From Planctomycetota bacterium (GTDB lineage Bacteria > Planctomycetota > UBA1135 > GCA-002686595): a DNA stretch of 64,000 nucleotides. The position numbers and the translations under genes are program-made. The stretch lies in the NCBI GenBank assembly GCA_012959525.1, contig DUDB01000037.1, forward strand, positions 50,115 through 114,114, written 5' to 3'. Shown piece after piece: positions 43,363-54,895 of this stretch. Numbering within the stretch: the stretch's first letter is position 1; every line of letters begins with the position of its first letter. Under the pieces are notes generated by a model. It did not search any database and was not told where the DNA came from. It saw only the letters and a program-made list of their open reading frames with translations.

Positions 43363-44493
43363 TTAGGCGAAGAAGTCGGTAACTCGCTCAAAGAAATTCT
43401 TCTTGCCGCCCCGCTCGGTCTCGATCTCTGCGAACTCTCTCAAGAGCTCTTCCTGCCGGTCGGTGAGATTGGTGGGTACTTCGCAGAAGACGCGCACCAG
43501 CTGGTCGCCGCGGCCGTGGCCTTCGATGCGCGGCAGGCCCTGATCGCGCAAGCGGAATATCTTGCCCGGCTTGGTGCCCGCGGGAACGCTCATCTCCACA
43601 CGTCCTCGCAGGGTTGGGATCTCCACCTTGTCTCCCAGGGCGAGCTGGGCGAATGAGAAGGGCACATCGGCCATCACGTCCGGACCGCTGCGCTGGAAGA
43701 TCTTGTGCTCATGCTCGCGGATGATGCAGTACAGGTCGCCGCGCGGTGCACCCACCGCACCCACGTCCCCTTCGCCGCTGATGCGCAGGCGCATCCCCTC
43801 CTCGACTCCACTGGGGATGGAGATCTCGATCTCGGTCTTTTCGTGCTTGCCGCCCTGACCGCGACAGTCCGAACAGGGGGACTCGATGCTCTGTCCGGCG
43901 CCGCGGCAGGTGGGGCAGGGCTGTGCCATGGAGAAGAAGCCGGCGTTGCGGCTGACCTGGCCATGCCCGTCGCAGGTGGCGCACTTCTTCTTTCCGGTGC
44001 CGGCCTTACACCCCGAGCCTTCACAGGTCTCGCAGCGTTCGCGACGCTTGAGGCTGACAGTCTTCTTGATGCCGGTGTCGATCTCCTCGAGTGACACTTC
44101 CAGGGCGATCTGGAGATCTCGTCCTGGGGTAGGGCCACTACGCGTGCGGCTGCCGCCGAAGATGTCTCCAAAGATGCCGCCGCTCCCGCGGCCTCCCCCA
44201 AAGATGTCCCCGAAGGCGGAGAAGATGTCCTCCATGTTGGAGAAGCCCTGGCCTGCGCCACCCTGACCGAAAGCTGCGTGGCCGAACTGGTCGTACTGTT
44301 GTCGCTTGGAGGAGTCCGACAGCACGTCATAGGCCTCGGCCGCCTCCTTGAAACGCTCCTCTGCACCCTGGTTCCCCGGGTTCTGGTCGGGGTGGAACTT
44401 CAGAGCCAGCTTGCGATAAGCCTTCTTGATCTCCCCCTGCTCGGCGTTGCGCGAGACGCCCAGCACCTCGTAGAAGTCACGCTTGTCGCTCAT
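43363..44493 (-). CDS. dnaJ: Chaperone DnaJ
   Basis: 376 residues, full type I layout. J domain with the HPD tripeptide in KFHPDQNPG (residue about 34); Gly/Phe region ([17 protein letters not shown]); four zinc repeats [24 protein letters not shown] and CSDCRGQG; then the C-terminal beta domains. It stimulates DnaK ATPase. Lies between groL and grpE. Confidence 0.94.
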   Translation of the reverse strand: MSDKRDFYEVLGVSRNAEQGEIKKAYRKLALKFHPDQNPGNQGAEERFKEAAEAYDVLSDSSKRQQYDQFGHAAFGQGGAGQGFSNMEDIFSAFGDIFGGGRGSGGIFGDIFGGSRTRSGPTPGRDLQIALEVSLEEIDTGIKKTVSLKRRERCETCEGSGCKAGTGKKKCATCDGHGQVSRNAGFFSMAQPCPTCRGAGQSIESPCSDCRGQGGKHEKTEIEISIPSGVEEGMRLRISGEGDVGAVGAPRGDLYCIIREHEHKIFQRSGPDVMADVPFSFAQLALGDKVEIPTLRGRVEMSVPAGTKPGKIFRLRDQGLPRIEGHGRGDQLVRVFCEVPTNLTDRQEELLREFAEIETERGGKKNFFERVTDFFA

Positions 44494-44584
44494 GGGGGAT
44501 TCGAGGTGGGTGGATGGAGGGTATGTAGCGGCGGGCAGGCACTGCGTTGCCTGCCCGCCACGGAGATGACGCGCTCCTTGGGAC

Positions 44585-46186
44585 CTAGGCTACAGAGCCG
44601 TCGATGGCCGTGTCGCCGGCAATCTCGGTCACCATGGTGTCGGTGGTCAGCAGGAGGCCTGCGATAGAGGCCGCGTTCTGCAGGGCCGAGCGCACGACCT
44701 TGGCGGGGTCGATGACCCCGGCCTTGATCATGTCCACGTACTCCCCGGTCAGGGCGTTGTAGCCCGTCGTCTTCGAGCGTTCGCGGATGTTCTCTGCGAC
44801 AACCGCGCCGTCTTCACCTGCGTTCTTGGCGATCCAGCGCAGGGGGTCCTCTAGGGCACGCTCGATGATCATGGCGCCGAACTTCTCTTCGCCCGAGTAG
44901 CGTCCCTCGGCGACGGCCTCGGCCGCACGCAGAAGAGCCACGCCACCACCAGGCACCACGCCCTCTTCGATCGCGGCGCGAGTGGCGTTGAGCGCGTCTT
45001 CCACGCGGTCCTTGCTGGCCTTCATCTCGGCCTCGGTGTGGCCGCCGACCTTGATCAGGGCTACGCCACCGGTGAGCTTGGCCAGACGCTCCTCGAGCTT
45101 CTCCCGGTCGTAGTCGGAGCTGGTGCTCTCGATCTGCGCCTGGATCTGGCTCGCGCGCTCCTTAATGGCCTTGGCCTTGCCGCCGCCGCGCACGATCGTC
45201 GTGGTGTCCTTGCTGATCGTGATCCGCCCGGCCTTGCCGAAGAAGTCTGCACCCACCTTTTCAAGGGGCACGCCGAGCTCTTCGGTTAGTGCCGTGCCGC
45301 CCGTCAGGGTGGCGATGTCCTCGAGGTAAGCCTTGCGCCGCTCGCCGAAGCCCGGCGCCTTCACGGCACACACGTCCAGGATGCCCTTGAGACGGTTGAT
45401 GACCAGGGCCGTGAGGGCCTCGCCGTCGATGTCCTCGGCGATGATCAGCAGAGGGCCGCCAGCCTGCATGCCGGCTTCCAGCACGGGCACGAAGTCCCGC
45501 AGGTTGCTGATCTTCTGGTTGCAGATGAACACGTTGGCGTTCTCTAGCTCGCAGACGAGCTTGGAGAGGTCCGTTGCGAAGTAGGGGGACAGGTAGCCCT
45601 TGTCGAACTCCATGCCCTCGACCACTTCCAACTCGGTTTCCACGGACTTGTTCTCTTCGACCGTGATGACTCCTGTGTCGCCCACCTTCTCGAAGGCCTC
45701 GGCCAGCAGGTCGCCGATCATCTCATCATTGTTGGATGAGATCGCGGCCACGGACTGCTTGTCCTTCTTGGACTTGACCTTCCGGGATTGGCTGGCGATT
45801 GACTCGGTGGCGTAGGCCACCGCCTTGTCGATCCCATTGCGCAGGGCGATGGTGGATACGCCGGTGGCGCTGTACTTGATGCCCTCGTTGTAGATGGAGG
45901 CGGCCAGAACCGTGGCTGTGGTGGTGCCGTCACCGGCCACGTCGTTGGTCTTGTTGGCAACCTCGAGCACGAGCTTGGCGCCCATGTTCTCGAACGGATC
46001 TTCGAGCTCGATTTCCTTGGCGACCGAGACACCGTCCTTGGTGACGTGCGGGCCACCGAAGGACTTGTCGAGGATGACGTTGCGACCTGCGGGACCGAGG
46101 GTCACGCGAACCGTCTTGGCGAGTTTCTCGATGCCGGCCTTGACCTTCTGGCGGGCGGCGTCGTCGAACATGATTTGCTTGGCCAT
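44585..46186 (-). CDS. groL: Chaperonin GroEL, paralogue without GGM tail
   Basis: 533 residues. Nucleotide-binding DGTTTAT and the apical/equatorial family sequence are intact ([62 protein letters not shown]). The C-terminus ends [10 protein letters not shown] with no Gly-Gly-Met repeat. It is downstream of the other groL copy in the same direction, 57 bases apart, and closer to dnaJ. No groES is present nearby. Confidence 0.93.
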   Translation of the reverse strand: MAKQIMFDDAARQKVKAGIEKLAKTVRVTLGPAGRNVILDKSFGGPHVTKDGVSVAKEIELEDPFENMGAKLVLEVANKTNDVAGDGTTTATVLAASIYNEGIKYSATGVSTIALRNGIDKAVAYATESIASQSRKVKSKKDKQSVAAISSNNDEMIGDLLAEAFEKVGDTGVITVEENKSVETELEVVEGMEFDKGYLSPYFATDLSKLVCELENANVFICNQKISNLRDFVPVLEAGMQAGGPLLIIAEDIDGEALTALVINRLKGILDVCAVKAPGFGERRKAYLEDIATLTGGTALTEELGVPLEKVGADFFGKAGRITISKDTTTIVRGGGKAKAIKERASQIQAQIESTSSDYDREKLEERLAKLTGGVALIKVGGHTEAEMKASKDRVEDALNATRAAIEEGVVPGGGVALLRAAEAVAEGRYSGEEKFGAMIIERALEDPLRWIAKNAGEDGAVVAENIRERSKTTGYNALTGEYVDMIKAGVIDPAKVVRSALQNAASIAGLLLTTDTMVTEIAGDTAIDGSVA

Positions 46187-46243
46187 GATGAGTATTAGTT
46201 GTTGGAGGTTGTTCTGTGTTGAAAGGTGAGGTGTGCGGAGGCG

Positions 46244-47941
<1,698 letters not shown>

Positions 47942-48236
47942 GGATTTCCTTCTTGTCTGGTTCGTGTCCCAGTAGGGACGTGTGGGGAGGGGTGATCGGT
48001 GCCGACCGCAGGGGAGCGGGCGGGGTGTGTGCACCAAAAGCAAGAAGGGTGCCGCCGTCGTTTTGATTCGCAAGTGCCTTCTCTATAAGGACTTGCGCGC
48101 ATTTCTAACCCACACCATGCTGCCAGGATGGCAGGTACTGGGGGATAGGGACCGTGGGTCTGCCACTCTGACAGGTAACCCCGATCCCTGCGGAAGGGGT
48201 CGTGAGACGGGGCGTCATGGTGGCTAGGATGACCCC
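47942..48236. other. Divergent intergenic region upstream of groL
   Basis: 295 bases between groL (minus) and the NPCBM gene (plus). It contains the inverted repeat at 48069-48097 and a possible minus-strand -10 (TATAGA) in its centre. No small ORF was supported. No CIRCE element (TTAGCACTC-N9-GAGTGCTAA) was found. Confidence 0.5.
48069..48097 (-). promoter_or_regulatory. Inverted repeat at the groL promoter, candidate operator
   Basis: CGCAAGT-(g)-CCTT and AAGG-ACTTGCG pair across a 6-base centre CTCTAT: 11 bp with one unpaired G. On the minus strand the centre contains TATAGA, a good -10, with TTAGAA about 15 bases upstream as a weak -35. It lies some 130 bases before the groL start. It is not CIRCE. 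A repressor site for the chaperone operon is inference. Confidence 0.5.
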
Positions 48237-49457
48237 ATGACTACGCCCCTGTTCGCTGCCACTTGCATTCTGCTCCTCGGCCCGACCCCCCGCCAGGATG
48301 CTCAGGGGGTGCCAGCGGCCCCGGTCATCGAGCTTGAGGATCTGGCCGGTAAGATCACGCGCCTGAGCTTGGACGAGCTACCCGTCGACGACCTGAAAGC
48401 CCGGGGCGTCGCGTTCTTGCGCTGCGAGGGCTTCGCAGCCGTGTCCCAGGCGGGCGTCATGGATGAGAATAATGCCAGCGTCTACCTGCACTGTGGTGCA
48501 TGGCTAAGGGGCCGGCTGTTGGGGGGGAGTGGGGATTCAATCGTCCTGGCCTTGGGCGGTGCTTCCCCGGTGTCTCTCTCCATCGAGGAGGTGGCCTCGA
48601 TCCGATTCCCCGGTCGTCAACCCACGGGTGGAAGCGTGCTGCCCGAGGCCCCGGACGAAGGCGACCGCCTCTATCTGCGCCGGGGCGCGGGACTAGACCG
48701 TATCGATGGACTGGTCGATGGATTCGAACCCGATGGCATTCGTTTTCAAGGACGCTTTGGCCTGAAGACCCATTCCTGGAAGGAGGTCGTGGCCGTCTTT
48801 GTCGAGCAGCTTGACGCGCCGACGGCCAATCCGGCGAGCTCTCCGGTCGTTGTGGATCTTCGCGGGGGTGGACGCCTGGGCGGCGACCTGGGAACGGTGG
48901 GTGCCGGTGGTCTGGAAATCACGACCGCGGCCGGCACAGGGTTGCGCATTCCCTTGCCTCTTGTGCGCGAGGTGATGAGTGCCGACGGTTCATTTCAGTT
49001 CCTCTCCGATCTCTCTCCATCGGATAGGGGCCCCAGCGATCTGTTCGGCGGGTCGGAGGGGCTGGGCATGCGCTATCCCGTTCAGGTGGATCGCAACTAT
49101 GCCGGCCGGATCTTGCGCACGGGGGGGCGCGCCTTCGCCCGTGGCTTGGGGGTGCACGCACCCAGTCGCCTGACCTGGGAGTTGGATGGATCCTGGAAGT
49201 CCCTGCGCCTCGAGGCGGGACTGGACGACTCGGCGCTGGGCGGTGCCTATCAGGGCTCCGTAATATTCCGCGTGCACGTGGACGGCGAGGAGCGTTGGGC
49301 CAGTCCGGTGGTGCGCGGGGGGCAGAGCCCTTTGCGCGTACCCACCGTGGACCTCACGGGCGCACGCTCGTTGGTGCTGGAGGTGGACCCCGCCACCGAG
49401 GCCTTCTTTTGCGATCGGGCCAACTGGCTGCGCCCGGTGCTCGTGCGGGCGCAGTAA
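48237..49457 (+). CDS. NPCBM-domain secreted protein
   Basis: 406 residues with a hydrophobic start (MTTPLFAATCILLLG) that may act as a signal peptide. The middle has two or three beta repeats (residues about 60-250). From about 275 the NPCBM/NEW2-like domain is clear: VQVDRNYAGRILRTGGRAFARGLGVHAPSRLTWELDGSWKSLRLEAGLDDSALGGAYQGSVIFRVHVDGEERW. The domain binds glycans in other proteins. ATG at 48237, 9 bases before the convergent esterase gene. Confidence 0.8.
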   Translation: MTTPLFAATCILLLGPTPRQDAQGVPAAPVIELEDLAGKITRLSLDELPVDDLKARGVAFLRCEGFAAVSQAGVMDENNASVYLHCGAWLRGRLLGGSGDSIVLALGGASPVSLSIEEVASIRFPGRQPTGGSVLPEAPDEGDRLYLRRGAGLDRIDGLVDGFEPDGIRFQGRFGLKTHSWKEVVAVFVEQLDAPTANPASSPVVVDLRGGGRLGGDLGTVGAGGLEITTAAGTGLRIPLPLVREVMSADGSFQFLSDLSPSDRGPSDLFGGSEGLGMRYPVQVDRNYAGRILRTGGRAFARGLGVHAPSRLTWELDGSWKSLRLEAGLDDSALGGAYQGSVIFRVHVDGEERWASPVVRGGQSPLRVPTVDLTGARSLVLEVDPATEAFFCDRANWLRPVLVRAQ

Positions 49458-49466
49458 CTACGGGGC

Positions 49467-50738
49467 TCAGGGCAAGAAGGTGATGCTGAGGCCGTCGGTC
49501 ATTCCGGGCCCGGAGCCGCTGCCGTCCCTGAAGAGGAACTGGAAGTGGTGGGTGGTGCCCGCGAGGAACCCGGGAGCGCCCACGGTCAGGGCGTAGCGCG
49601 CCGTTCCTGTTCCATCGGCCTGGGCCAGCAGGAGGCGCCTCAGGTTGCCTCCGGCGACACATCGCACGCCCTGGCCGAAGGGCGTGGCATCGCGCTCCTC
49701 GCCGTGCAGGAAGCCGCCCACCGCTCCCGGAGGCAGGGCCACCGCTCGCAGGGTCAGGTCTGCAGCGGCGACCGAGGCCGATCCCTCCGCATCCATGCGC
49801 GCCGGTCGACCGCTTGAGTTCACGTGGCTCTCGCAGAACCCGCTGCCCACTCCCGCTCGCGGGTGGGCCTCGAACCAGTCCATGAAGCGTGGGGCGAAGG
49901 TGGAGTTGAACACCGGAGAGTGCTGGGAGAGATTCATCTTCCAATGCTCGACCTCGGTTCCCGCCCGGCCGTTCTTCCAGCGCCAGACCTGGGTCTCCTT
50001 GCCAACCACCAACGAGGAGAGATCTATCCATGGCGCAGACTTGTCCACAGGATCACAGCCGTTGAAGGTGCCCCACCAGTTGGCCGTGTATTGAACCCCC
50101 GGGTAAGGGGGCATCCCGATCCAGAACCCGCCCCCGTAAAGCACCACCGGATCGATCGTGCCGTGGACTTGCAGCACGCTGATTGGGTCGGTCGCCGGGC
50201 AATTGGCCGGGTCCTTCCACGTGGGGCCCGCCAGGTTACCCAGTGCCGCAAAGCGCTCGCCGAATGAGCAGATCAGGCGATGCCCGAGAAACCCGCCATT
50301 GGAATGTCCCGCGAGCCAGACCCGGCGCGGGTCCACGTTGAGCGCTCTCTCAATGGCATCGAGCAGGTCCCGGACGTAGCCCTCGTCATCGACTCCCGAT
50401 CCGTAGAAGTCACAGCAGGCGTCGGTCGCGTTCCAAAAGCGCGTGCCGGTGGGGTCTACGGTTCCATCGGGATAGGCGTAGAGGATCCCACGCGCTTCCG
50501 CTTCGGGGCGCAGCTTGAAGTAGGCCTCCTGGATGTTGCCGTTGAACAGGATGGCGTGCAGCAGAATCAGCAGGGGCGTGCGTTCAGCCGGGTCGTAGGA
50601 AGAAGGCACGTAGACCGTGACGGGTCCGCGTCCCACGTCCACCTGGATCGTGGTCTGGGCGTGGGCCGTAGGGCAGAATCCGAGCAGCCCGACTCCGAGA
50701 AGGAGACACGGGAGTGCGCATCGCAGGGAGGGCTGCAT
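49467..50738 (-). CDS. Secreted PHB-depolymerase/esterase-like alpha/beta hydrolase with C-terminal module
   Basis: 423 residues. Signal peptide CALPCLLLGVGLLGFCPTAHA, then an alpha/beta hydrolase of the LpqC/CE1 type: LLILLHAILFNG, GHSNGGF with the nucleophile serine, an acid in HGTIDPVV and a histidine in NLSQHSP. After residue 300 a separate C-terminal module begins FCESHVNSSGRPARMDAEGSASV and ends FLFRDGSGSGPGMTDGLSITF; it recurs in the neighbouring propeller protein. Polyester, feruloyl or acetyl ester substrates are possible. Confidence 0.82.
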   Translation of the reverse strand: MQPSLRCALPCLLLGVGLLGFCPTAHAQTTIQVDVGRGPVTVYVPSSYDPAERTPLLILLHAILFNGNIQEAYFKLRPEAEARGILYAYPDGTVDPTGTRFWNATDACCDFYGSGVDDEGYVRDLLDAIERALNVDPRRVWLAGHSNGGFLGHRLICSFGERFAALGNLAGPTWKDPANCPATDPISVLQVHGTIDPVVLYGGGFWIGMPPYPGVQYTANWWGTFNGCDPVDKSAPWIDLSSLVVGKETQVWRWKNGRAGTEVEHWKMNLSQHSPVFNSTFAPRFMDWFEAHPRAGVGSGFCESHVNSSGRPARMDAEGSASVAAADLTLRAVALPPGAVGGFLHGEERDATPFGQGVRCVAGGNLRRLLLAQADGTGTARYALTVGAPGFLAGTTHHFQFLFRDGSGSGPGMTDGLSITFLP

Positions 50739-50929
50739 GCTCCCATCCTACCCCGAGGAGCAGGGTCCCGTTCTTTCCCAATCCGGCGAGGCTGGGGGGG
50801 GAACCTCGTGAGGCTTGGCAGCGTCCAAAGTGCGCTGGGAGGCCCAGTACGGGGCAGGGAGACCCGTTTTGTTGTGCCTCATCTGGTCACCGATTAACCT
50901 GGAAGCCCCGCTCGCATAGGAAATTCACC

Positions 50930-52531
50930 CTGACTCGCTTGACCTCTCTTCAGCCCTTCGCGCGACTGCTACTGGCCCTGGCCGTCAGCGTCCCGGTGGG
51001 CGCTCAGGCCCATGTAGCCGACCTCACTCATTCCGCGGTGGGAGCTGGTGATGGATTCGCGCTGGCCATGGCCATCGAGGGTTCGGATGCCGTGGTGGCG
51101 GCACCCTATAAGGGGCCGAAGTACCGTGGCCGGGCCTGGGTATTTGACGCGATCAGCGGCGCCGCGCGTTACGTACTGAGCCCCTCTACTTCCAACCCCA
51201 ACGACACCTTCGGGCTTGCCGTTGCGGTACACGATGGGCTGGCGGCCGTCTCCGCCAACACGGACCACAACGGCCAGAACGCGGGGTCCGTGTTCCTCTT
51301 CGATCTGCAGAGCGGTAAGGAGTTGTTTGAATTCCGTGCCTGGGATGGCGAGGCGGGGGATCTCTTCGGCCAGTGCATGGCGCTTGGGCCCGGGCGCCTG
51401 GTGGTTGCGGCGCCCGGCGCTTCAGCGGGGGCCAAGGACTGCGGAGCGCTCTACGTATTCGACACCCAGACCGGAAAGGAGCTCAAGAAGATCGTGGCCA
51501 AGAAGCCCCGGCCCGGGATGCGCCTGGGGATGCGATTGGACCTGGATGGTCAGCACGTTGTGGCCAGCGCCAACTGGGATAAGCCCTACCCCGGGCGTGG
51601 CACGGTCTACGTGTTCAACCTCTTCGGAGGCAAGCAGATGCACAAGCTCGATGCCCAGAATGGCCAGGCCGGCGACAGCTTTGGTGCTTCACTCGCAGCC
51701 GATGGTGGGCGTGTGTTGATCGGTGCACCCAGCAGTGACCAGGGGCCGACGGAGGACCTAGGGAAGGCGTACGTCTTTGACCTGACCACCGGGGCCGAGC
51801 TCATGTACCTCCCGCCGCCCGCGAATATCGCCGAGAACGATCGGTTCGGCACGGCCGTGGCACTGGCCGACGGTCTCCTGTTGGTTTCCGCTCCCGGGGC
51901 GGACGCCGCGGGGCTCGACATCGGATCCGTGCACCTGCTGGATTCCCAGACCGGCGCCCCGCTGGGGGAGTTCGCTCGTTTCGGTCTGCAGGATGGTGAC
52001 CGCTTCGGTACGCGTCTGGCTGCCAGCGGCAGCCGGACCCTGGTGGGCATGCCGTTCGCGGACCCTGCGGGGGTCGACTCGGGCGAGGGTCACCTGTTCT
52101 GCCTGTTGCGCGATCTGGGCCAGCCCTACTGCGGCCCGGGAAACCCTAACTCGACCGGGCTGCCAGCTCTGATGGGTGCCTACGGAGCGGATGATGTCGC
52201 CTGTGGTCAGTTCCAGTTGGCTGCCAGCCAGCTGCCTCCGGCCCGACCCGCCCTGGCCCTGGCGAGCCAGACCATGGGCTGGGTGCCTTTCATGGGTGGG
52301 GGGCAAGGCAACCTGTGCCTGGGAGGCAATATCGGGCGCTTCCGGATGGACGTGGGGTATACCGATCCCGATGGGACCTTCTTCGTACCCCTCGAGCTGG
52401 ACAACCTGCCGCAGCCCCTGCCGCCCCGGGTCGTTCCCGGGGACACCTGGTACTTTCAGCTCTGGTTCCGGGACAAGAACCCGACTTCGACCTCGAACCT
52501 GACCACGGGGCTGCGGGTGCAGTTCCGGTAG
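50930..52531 (+). CDS. Secreted FG-GAP-type beta-propeller protein
   Basis: About 533 residues. A signal peptide (FARLLLALAVSVPVGAQA) leads into seven or so FG-GAP-like repeats with GD.FG..[VL]A..G...[LIV]..[AV]P signatures (GDGFALAMAIEGSDAVVAAP, NDTFGLAVAV, GDLFGQCMAL, GDSFGASLAADGGRVLIGAP, NDRFGTAVALADGLLLVSAP, GDRFGTRLAASGSRTLVGMP). The last 135 residues match the esterase C-terminal module. The start is uncertain: CTG 50930 has AGGA 8 bases upstream; TTG 50939 is next. Likely surface-exposed. Confidence 0.78.
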   Translation: MTRLTSLQPFARLLLALAVSVPVGAQAHVADLTHSAVGAGDGFALAMAIEGSDAVVAAPYKGPKYRGRAWVFDAISGAARYVLSPSTSNPNDTFGLAVAVHDGLAAVSANTDHNGQNAGSVFLFDLQSGKELFEFRAWDGEAGDLFGQCMALGPGRLVVAAPGASAGAKDCGALYVFDTQTGKELKKIVAKKPRPGMRLGMRLDLDGQHVVASANWDKPYPGRGTVYVFNLFGGKQMHKLDAQNGQAGDSFGASLAADGGRVLIGAPSSDQGPTEDLGKAYVFDLTTGAELMYLPPPANIAENDRFGTAVALADGLLLVSAPGADAAGLDIGSVHLLDSQTGAPLGEFARFGLQDGDRFGTRLAASGSRTLVGMPFADPAGVDSGEGHLFCLLRDLGQPYCGPGNPNSTGLPALMGAYGADDVACGQFQLAASQLPPARPALALASQTMGWVPFMGGGQGNLCLGGNIGRFRMDVGYTDPDGTFFVPLELDNLPQPLPPRVVPGDTWYFQLWFRDKNPTSTSNLTTGLRVQFR

Positions 52532-52543
52532 TTTGCTCGGCGC

Positions 52544-53503
52544 TCAGCCCTCACGGGAGCGGCGCATCTGGGCTTCGGGCAGCTGCCGGTAGTAGATGGC
52601 GCGATTGCCGCCGCCTTCCTTGCAACGGCGCAGAGCAATCTCCGCGTGGCGGCGCAGGGCCTCGACGGACTCGATGTCTTCCCCGTCAAAGGTCTCGAAG
52701 CCGATGCTGGCGGAGATCTCTACACGCCGGTCGGTGCCCGGATAGGGGCCGCTCAAGACCTCGATCTCCTCGCGCAGTCGCCCTACGACTCGTGCGGCGT
52801 GGACGCGTGGCGTGTAGGGCAGCAGTACGGCGAACTCATCTCCGCCGATACGCCCACCCACGTCTTCCGTACGCAGGTTGTCACGCACCACCGAGCCCAC
52901 CACTTCGATCACCGCGTCGCCGACGGTGTGATCGAAGAGCTTGTTGACGTTGCCGAACTTGTCCAGGTCAATGAGAACTAGCGCCAGGTCCAGGTGGTGG
53001 CGTTGGGCGGCGGAGAAGTGCTCACCCAGACGCAGGTCGAATGCCATGGGTCTGAGGAGGGAGGTGCGGTCGTCATGCACTGCGGCGTACCGCATCTCAT
53101 CCAGTTCTTTTTGATGTGCCGCGCGCCGACGCAGGCCCTCGATGCGCATGGCGAACTCTTCGAGGGGCGCGTGGTTATAGATCAGGTCCCAGGGGCCGGG
53201 GTCGAGGGTGCGCGCGGCGATGAGGGCGGGCAGGGGGTCGTCAGGGGTCGTGACCACCAGCACGGGTAGGACGGCGTTGCCGCGGGCGGCGGCCAGAACT
53301 TCCAGCTCCACCACACCACCCCGGGAGAGGGGGTCGATAATCACCAGGGCTGGCTGTTGACGCACGAGCTGCTGGCGGGTCTGGGCCAGACGCGTGGTCG
53401 TCTCAATGCGCATTTCTAGAGAGGAAAGCGGGCGGAGCGCCTCGGACAGTCCTTCTCCACGGTGGTCGCAGATCAGGATGAGTGGAGCATCGGGTGCGGG
53501 CAT
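52544..53503 (-). CDS. GGDEF diguanylate cyclase with N-terminal receiver-like domain
   Basis: 319 residues from ATG 53503. Residues 1-125 look like a REC fold lacking a clear phosphoacceptor motif (LILICDHRGEGL...LVIIDPLS). The GGDEF domain has RIGGDEFAVLL and an I-site RTED five residues before it, so product inhibition by c-di-GMP is likely. VLIDLDKFGNVNKLFDHTVGDAVI holds the metal and GTP residues. Convergent with the propeller gene. Confidence 0.9.
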   Translation of the reverse strand: MPAPDAPLILICDHRGEGLSEALRPLSSLEMRIETTTRLAQTRQQLVRQQPALVIIDPLSRGGVVELEVLAAARGNAVLPVLVVTTPDDPLPALIAARTLDPGPWDLIYNHAPLEEFAMRIEGLRRRAAHQKELDEMRYAAVHDDRTSLLRPMAFDLRLGEHFSAAQRHHLDLALVLIDLDKFGNVNKLFDHTVGDAVIEVVGSVVRDNLRTEDVGGRIGGDEFAVLLPYTPRVHAARVVGRLREEIEVLSGPYPGTDRRVEISASIGFETFDGEDIESVEALRRHAEIALRRCKEGGGNRAIYYRQLPEAQMRRSREG

Positions 53504-53845
53504 GGCCTGGAGGGACGGGCTCGGTGGGTCGCAGTGGGCCCAGATTGGAGGCTCTAAGTGTATCTCCCCCGGGGCCCTAAGGAGAACCGACTCCCTGGCC
53601 CGATCCGATTGACACCCCCCTCCAGAGCCGTAAACTCTCCTGCCCGTTTCTGAATGAGACCCATCTCTGTGTGGGGCCTCAGGCGGATTCGAGAGGGTGT
53701 TCGGGCAGTCGCCAGGACCCCAGTCATTGTACCCCCAGGGGGGCTCTCCGTTCCGTCGGGACGGGCTCACCCGGGTTTCATCTCTCCACGTCTCAATTTC
53801 CCTTCCAATCGCCCAACGGGGAACCACGCGTTCCCCACGAGGACC
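53504..53845 (+). other. rpsB leader region with promoter, no gene
   Basis: 342 bases. A good promoter lies at 53609-53636, giving a leader of about 200 bases before the rpsB ATG. S2 leaders elsewhere carry autoregulatory structures; I could not identify a known fold here by eye. Confidence 0.5.
53609..53636 (+). promoter_or_regulatory. Sigma-70-like promoter for rpsB-tsf
   Basis: TTGACA at 53609-53614, a 16-base spacer, and TAAACT at 53631-53636. The -35 is a perfect consensus. It would start transcription near 53643, about 200 bases before rpsB. Confidence 0.6.
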
Positions 53846-54895
53846 ATGGACAACAAACTAACCGTTCAGCAACTCATCGAAGCTGGCGTGCACTTTGGAT
53901 GCCGTATATCACGGTGGAATCCAAAGATGGCTCCGTACATTCACGGTCGCCGTAACAACACCCACGTTATCGATCTCCGTCAGACCATGCGCGGCCTTCT
54001 GCGCGCCCAGAACCTGCTCTTCAAGATCGCATCCGAGGGTCAGACCGTCCTCTGGGTCGGCACCAAGCGCCAGGTGAAAGGCGTTGTGCAGGAAGCAGGC
54101 CAGCGCACCGGCATGCCCATCGTCACTGAGCGTTGGATCGGGGGCACCCTGACCAACTTCTCCGTGATCCGCTCACGCCTCAAGCGGCTCGAGGAGCTCG
54201 AGTCCTACGACGAAGCCAAGATCGAGGAGATGAAGCTCAAGAAGAAAGAGACGGCCAAGATGAACCGCGAGAGGCGCAAGATCACCCGCAACCTGGGCGG
54301 CATCCGCGAGATGTCCAAGATGCCCGGTGCAATGGTTGTGATCGACCCCTCGCGGGAGACGAACGCCACCAAAGAGGCGCGCAAGATGGGCGTCGTGACT
54401 ATCGGTTTGCTCGACACGGACTGCGATCCCGATTCCGTGGACATCGTGATTCCCGCCAACGACGACGCGCTGAAGTCCGTGCGCCTGATGATCGAACAGC
54501 TCGTGGACTCTGTGGAAGCCGGCTGGCATGACCATGGTGAGAAGGAAGCTGCCCTTGGCGTCGCCGAGAAGCGCGAAGAGGGCATCACCGACGACGTGCG
54601 CCCGACCCGCACCCGGTCCCTGCCCACGCCCATTGGCGAGGCCGGTTCGGCGGGCGAAGCCGATGCGGCTCCGGCCGCGGTGGCCGTGGCAGAGGAGGAG
54701 GCTCCCGCTCCGGCGGCTGAAGGGGAAGCCGCACCTGAAGCAACCGCGGAGGCCGCCCCCGAAGCTGCTCCCGAAGCTGCTCCCGAAGCTGCCCCCGAAG
54801 CTGCTCCCGAAGCTGCTCCCGAAGCTGCCCCCGAAGCTGCCCCCGATGCAGAAGAGCCCAAGCCCGCCGAAGGCGACGCCGGCAGCGACGCTTAG
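53846..54895 (+). CDS. rpsB: Ribosomal protein S2 with long repetitive C-terminal tail
   Basis: 349 residues; S2 is usually 230-260. The core is clear: MDNKLTVQQLIEAGVHFGCRISRWNPKMAPYIHGRRNNTHVIDL, LWVGTKRQVKGVVQEAGQR, RWIGGTLTNF, PGAMVVIDPSRETNATKEARKMG and VDIVIPANDDALKSV. After residue 260 an acidic Ala/Pro/Glu tail runs to the end, with seven 12-base repeats (EAAP). GAGG precedes the ATG at 53846. It is the first gene of rpsB-tsf. Confidence 0.95.
   Translation: MDNKLTVQQLIEAGVHFGCRISRWNPKMAPYIHGRRNNTHVIDLRQTMRGLLRAQNLLFKIASEGQTVLWVGTKRQVKGVVQEAGQRTGMPIVTERWIGGTLTNFSVIRSRLKRLEELESYDEAKIEEMKLKKKETAKMNRERRKITRNLGGIREMSKMPGAMVVIDPSRETNATKEARKMGVVTIGLLDTDCDPDSVDIVIPANDDALKSVRLMIEQLVDSVEAGWHDHGEKEAALGVAEKREEGITDDVRPTRTRSLPTPIGEAGSAGEADAAPAAVAVAEEEAPAPAAEGEAAPEATAEAAPEAAPEAAPEAAPEAAPEAAPEAAPEAAPDAEEPKPAEGDAGSDA
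54761..54844 (+). repeat. Seven tandem 12-base repeats in rpsB (EAAP)
   Basis: The unit GAAGCTGCTCCC/GAAGCTGCCCCC occurs seven times in a row in the reading frame, encoding Glu-Ala-Ala-Pro. Units differ only at the ninth base, so the array looks recently expanded or gene-converted. Confidence 0.85.

Noticed and set aside
47942..48240. CIRCE element upstream of groL
   Set aside because: TTAGCACTC-N9-GAGTGCTAA is not present; only the unrelated palindrome is seen.
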